A stretch of 53,931 bases of DNA, taken from the IMG/VR virus record IMGVR_UViG_3300035667_000105, positions 1 to 53,931 of that record. The stretch is one strand, 5' to 3'. Positions 52,559 to 53,931 of the stretch are shown piece by piece. Position 1 is the stretch's first letter. Each line of letters opens with the position of its first letter. A program made the translations under genes and the position numbers. The notes under the pieces are model-generated. The model searched no databases. It worked only from the letters and a program-made list of their open reading frames with translations, and was not told the origin of the DNA. This DNA comes from a virus.

Positions 52559-53931
52559 GGCAGCACCACGGCCGCAGGAATCGCCACGCCGAAGTCATAG
52601 GCCGCGCCGTCGACCAGGCGCACGAGGCAACCCCGCCCGTTCTTCGCGATTCTGGCCTTTGCCATTTTCGCGTATTTCCGGTTTTTCTCGATCAGGATGG
52701 AGTTGCGGCCTTTGAGAGCCGCCACCAGGCCGGTCGTGCCGGCGCCGGCGAAAGGATCGAGCACGATTCCGCCGGCGGGACAGCCGGCCAGGATGCACGG
52801 TTCGATCAGCGCCGGCGGGAACGTCGCGAAGTGGGCTTCCTTGAAGGGTTGGCTCGCGATCGACCAAACGCTGCGCTTGTTGCGCCTGGCTACCAGGCCG
52901 CCGGTTCCGATCGCTGCGTCGAACTTTTCGTTTTGCTTTGAAACGGTACCGGTACCGTTGCCATAATCACTCAGCTTGCGCCGGCCTAGGCGATGGACCG
53001 AGCCATGATGACCAGCGCCATCGTCCCAGCCTGTGGGCGCCAGAATCGGCGCGGCGGCCACACGCGCGTGGCTGTTCGGCGATGACGGCTCCATGATGGC
53101 TTCGAAGTCGTAATAGTAATCGAACCCGCTCCACAGATTAAACCGAAACCAATCTTTACCTACTTGCGGTTTTGCCGAGAGCTCGCGCGTAATCCGGTGG
53201 CGCCAGCGCCATTCGGGGGCTGGCTTATCCTCAACCCATATTCCGGTTTCGTCATGCCGCCAGAGCAATGTGTTTCCTGATTTTGTCAGCAGGAAAACGT
53301 ACTCGTGCGCGGTGGTTGGCCGGTCGTAAACCGTTTCCGGCATCGGGTTCTTTTTGTGCCACACGATGTCTCGGCGCAGATACCAGCCGGCTTCCTGCAG
53401 CGCGAGCGCGGCCCGCCATGGCATGCCCATGAGGTCCTTTTCCTTGAACCCGAGTGCAGCGGCGTCGAATGGGTTGTCGACGAAACGATGGTCGTAGCCA
53501 TCATCCTTGTATCGGGCGGCCGACCAGCCGCTGCGACGTGTCGCATATCTGTCGCCCATATTCAGCCAAAGGGTGCCATCATCGCGCAGTACCCTGCTGA
53601 CTTCGCGGAAAATCTCGACCATATGCGCGATGTAAAGTTGGTAGGTCGGCTCAAGGCCGAGGCATCCGCGCCAGGCAATGCAGCGGCGGCAGAAGCTCGA
53701 AGGGGACCGCGCTGGCTTACTACTTTTTTCCCACCTGTGCCGGCATCCGGGAGATCCGCCCCAGATCGAAGCCGCGACGCCGAAGTCCTGAGCGCCGTAG
53801 TAGGGCGGGCTGGTAGCGACGGTCTGCACAGATCCCGCCGGCATCCTGCGCAGCACGTCGAGGCAATCGCCGACGACGATCTCGACGGACGAAACAGACT
53901 TAAGATCGTTGGCTGAAAGCTGGAGGTTCAT
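52555..53931 (-). CDS. Site-specific DNA methyltransferase (N4-cytosine or N6-adenine)
   Basis: Encodes 458 residues. Motif IV TSPPY lies at 40-44 (QTVATSPPYYGAQDF) and motif I DPFAGAGTTG at 392-401. With motif IV before the target recognition region and motif I near the end, this is the beta order; TSPPY is more common in N4-cytosine enzymes. No restriction endonuclease is adjacent, so it is an orphan enzyme that may protect phage DNA or regulate. The ATG is the final base triplet of the window; with the window closed into a circle it would follow the integrase TAA directly. Confidence 0.9.
   Translation of the reverse strand: MNLQLSANDLKSVSSVEIVVGDCLDVLRRMPAGSVQTVATSPPYYGAQDFGVAASIWGGSPGCRHRWEKSSKPARSPSSFCRRCIAWRGCLGLEPTYQLYIAHMVEIFREVSRVLRDDGTLWLNMGDRYATRRSGWSAARYKDDGYDHRFVDNPFDAAALGFKEKDLMGMPWRAALALQEAGWYLRRDIVWHKKNPMPETVYDRPTTAHEYVFLLTKSGNTLLWRHDETGIWVEDKPAPEWRWRHRITRELSAKPQVGKDWFRFNLWSGFDYYYDFEAIMEPSSPNSHARVAAAPILAPTGWDDGAGHHGSVHRLGRRKLSDYGNGTGTVSKQNEKFDAAIGTGGLVARRNKRSVWSIASQPFKEAHFATFPPALIEPCILAGCPAGGIVLDPFAGAGTTGLVAALKGRNSILIEKNRKYAKMAKARIAKNGRGCLVRLVDGAAYDFGVAIPAAVVLP

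Overview
The window reads as an essentially complete genome of a temperate siphovirus (or an excised prophage) of a high-GC alphaproteobacterium. A Bradyrhizobium or Rhodopseudomonas-like host is an inference, based on a GapR/DUF2312 protein (an alphaproteobacterial family), several small proteins of a type I associate with that group, and a head-tail gene set close in order to gene-transfer-agent-like phages. No host genes, rRNA or tRNA genes are visible at either end. Position 1 is the stop codon of an integrase frame and position 53931 is the first base of a methyltransferase ATG on the same strand. Joining the ends gives TAA directly followed by ATG, so the sequence is probably a circular or circularly permuted molecule opened at a gene boundary.

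Layout. (i) 1-4528, leftward: about a dozen small, translationally coupled genes of mostly unknown function, ending in a tyrosine integrase broken by an in-frame TAA. (ii) 4529-5425: the genetic switch, with an XRE repressor, three copies of a TCCTA-N5-TAGGA operator, two candidate promoters whose 17-base spacers are filled by the operator, and an intrinsic terminator in the leader of the leftward operon. (iii) 5426-13360, rightward: Cro-like protein, small membrane proteins, a winged-helix/DnaA-N-like replication initiator with iteron-like palindromes inside its gene, a GapR homologue, an HNH endonuclease, an ATP-dependent DNA ligase and small unknowns, plus two leftward cargo-like genes. (iv) 13385-39637, leftward: the late operon, read from the right as HNH, small and large terminase, portal, protease, HK97-fold capsid, decoration and connector proteins, a glycosyltransferase, tail tube, frameshifted tail assembly chaperone, tape measure, tail tip, fibres, then endolysin, Rz/Rz1 and a small membrane protein, closed by a terminator at 13321-13354. 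A lipoprotein gene (15643-16092) is inserted on the opposite strand. (v) 39638-47055: a second accessory and lysogeny region with a duplicated 150-base block, a second intact tyrosine recombinase, two regulators, a methyltransferase relic and a NusG-family protein. (vi) 47121-53931, leftward: DnaB helicase, small unknowns, an ASCH gene with a probable frameshift, a DUF5131 (Gp37/Gp68) protein and an N4/N6 DNA methyltransferase.

How it fits together. The repressor probably shuts both early promoters. After induction the rightward promoter gives Cro and the initiator, and the leftward transcript must pass a leader terminator. If the molecule is circular, that transcript runs through the integrase into the methyltransferase and DnaB genes. 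The NusG paralogue is a reasonable candidate for helping RNA polymerase through such terminators. The late operon builds an HK97-type head with a long non-contractile tail. I see no CRISPR array and no clearly recognisable new defence system. The most distinctive signals are the switch and attenuator, the in-gene origin, the -1 frameshift, the stop-interrupted integrase beside a second integrase, and the duplicated palindrome block near 39.8 and 40.2 kb.
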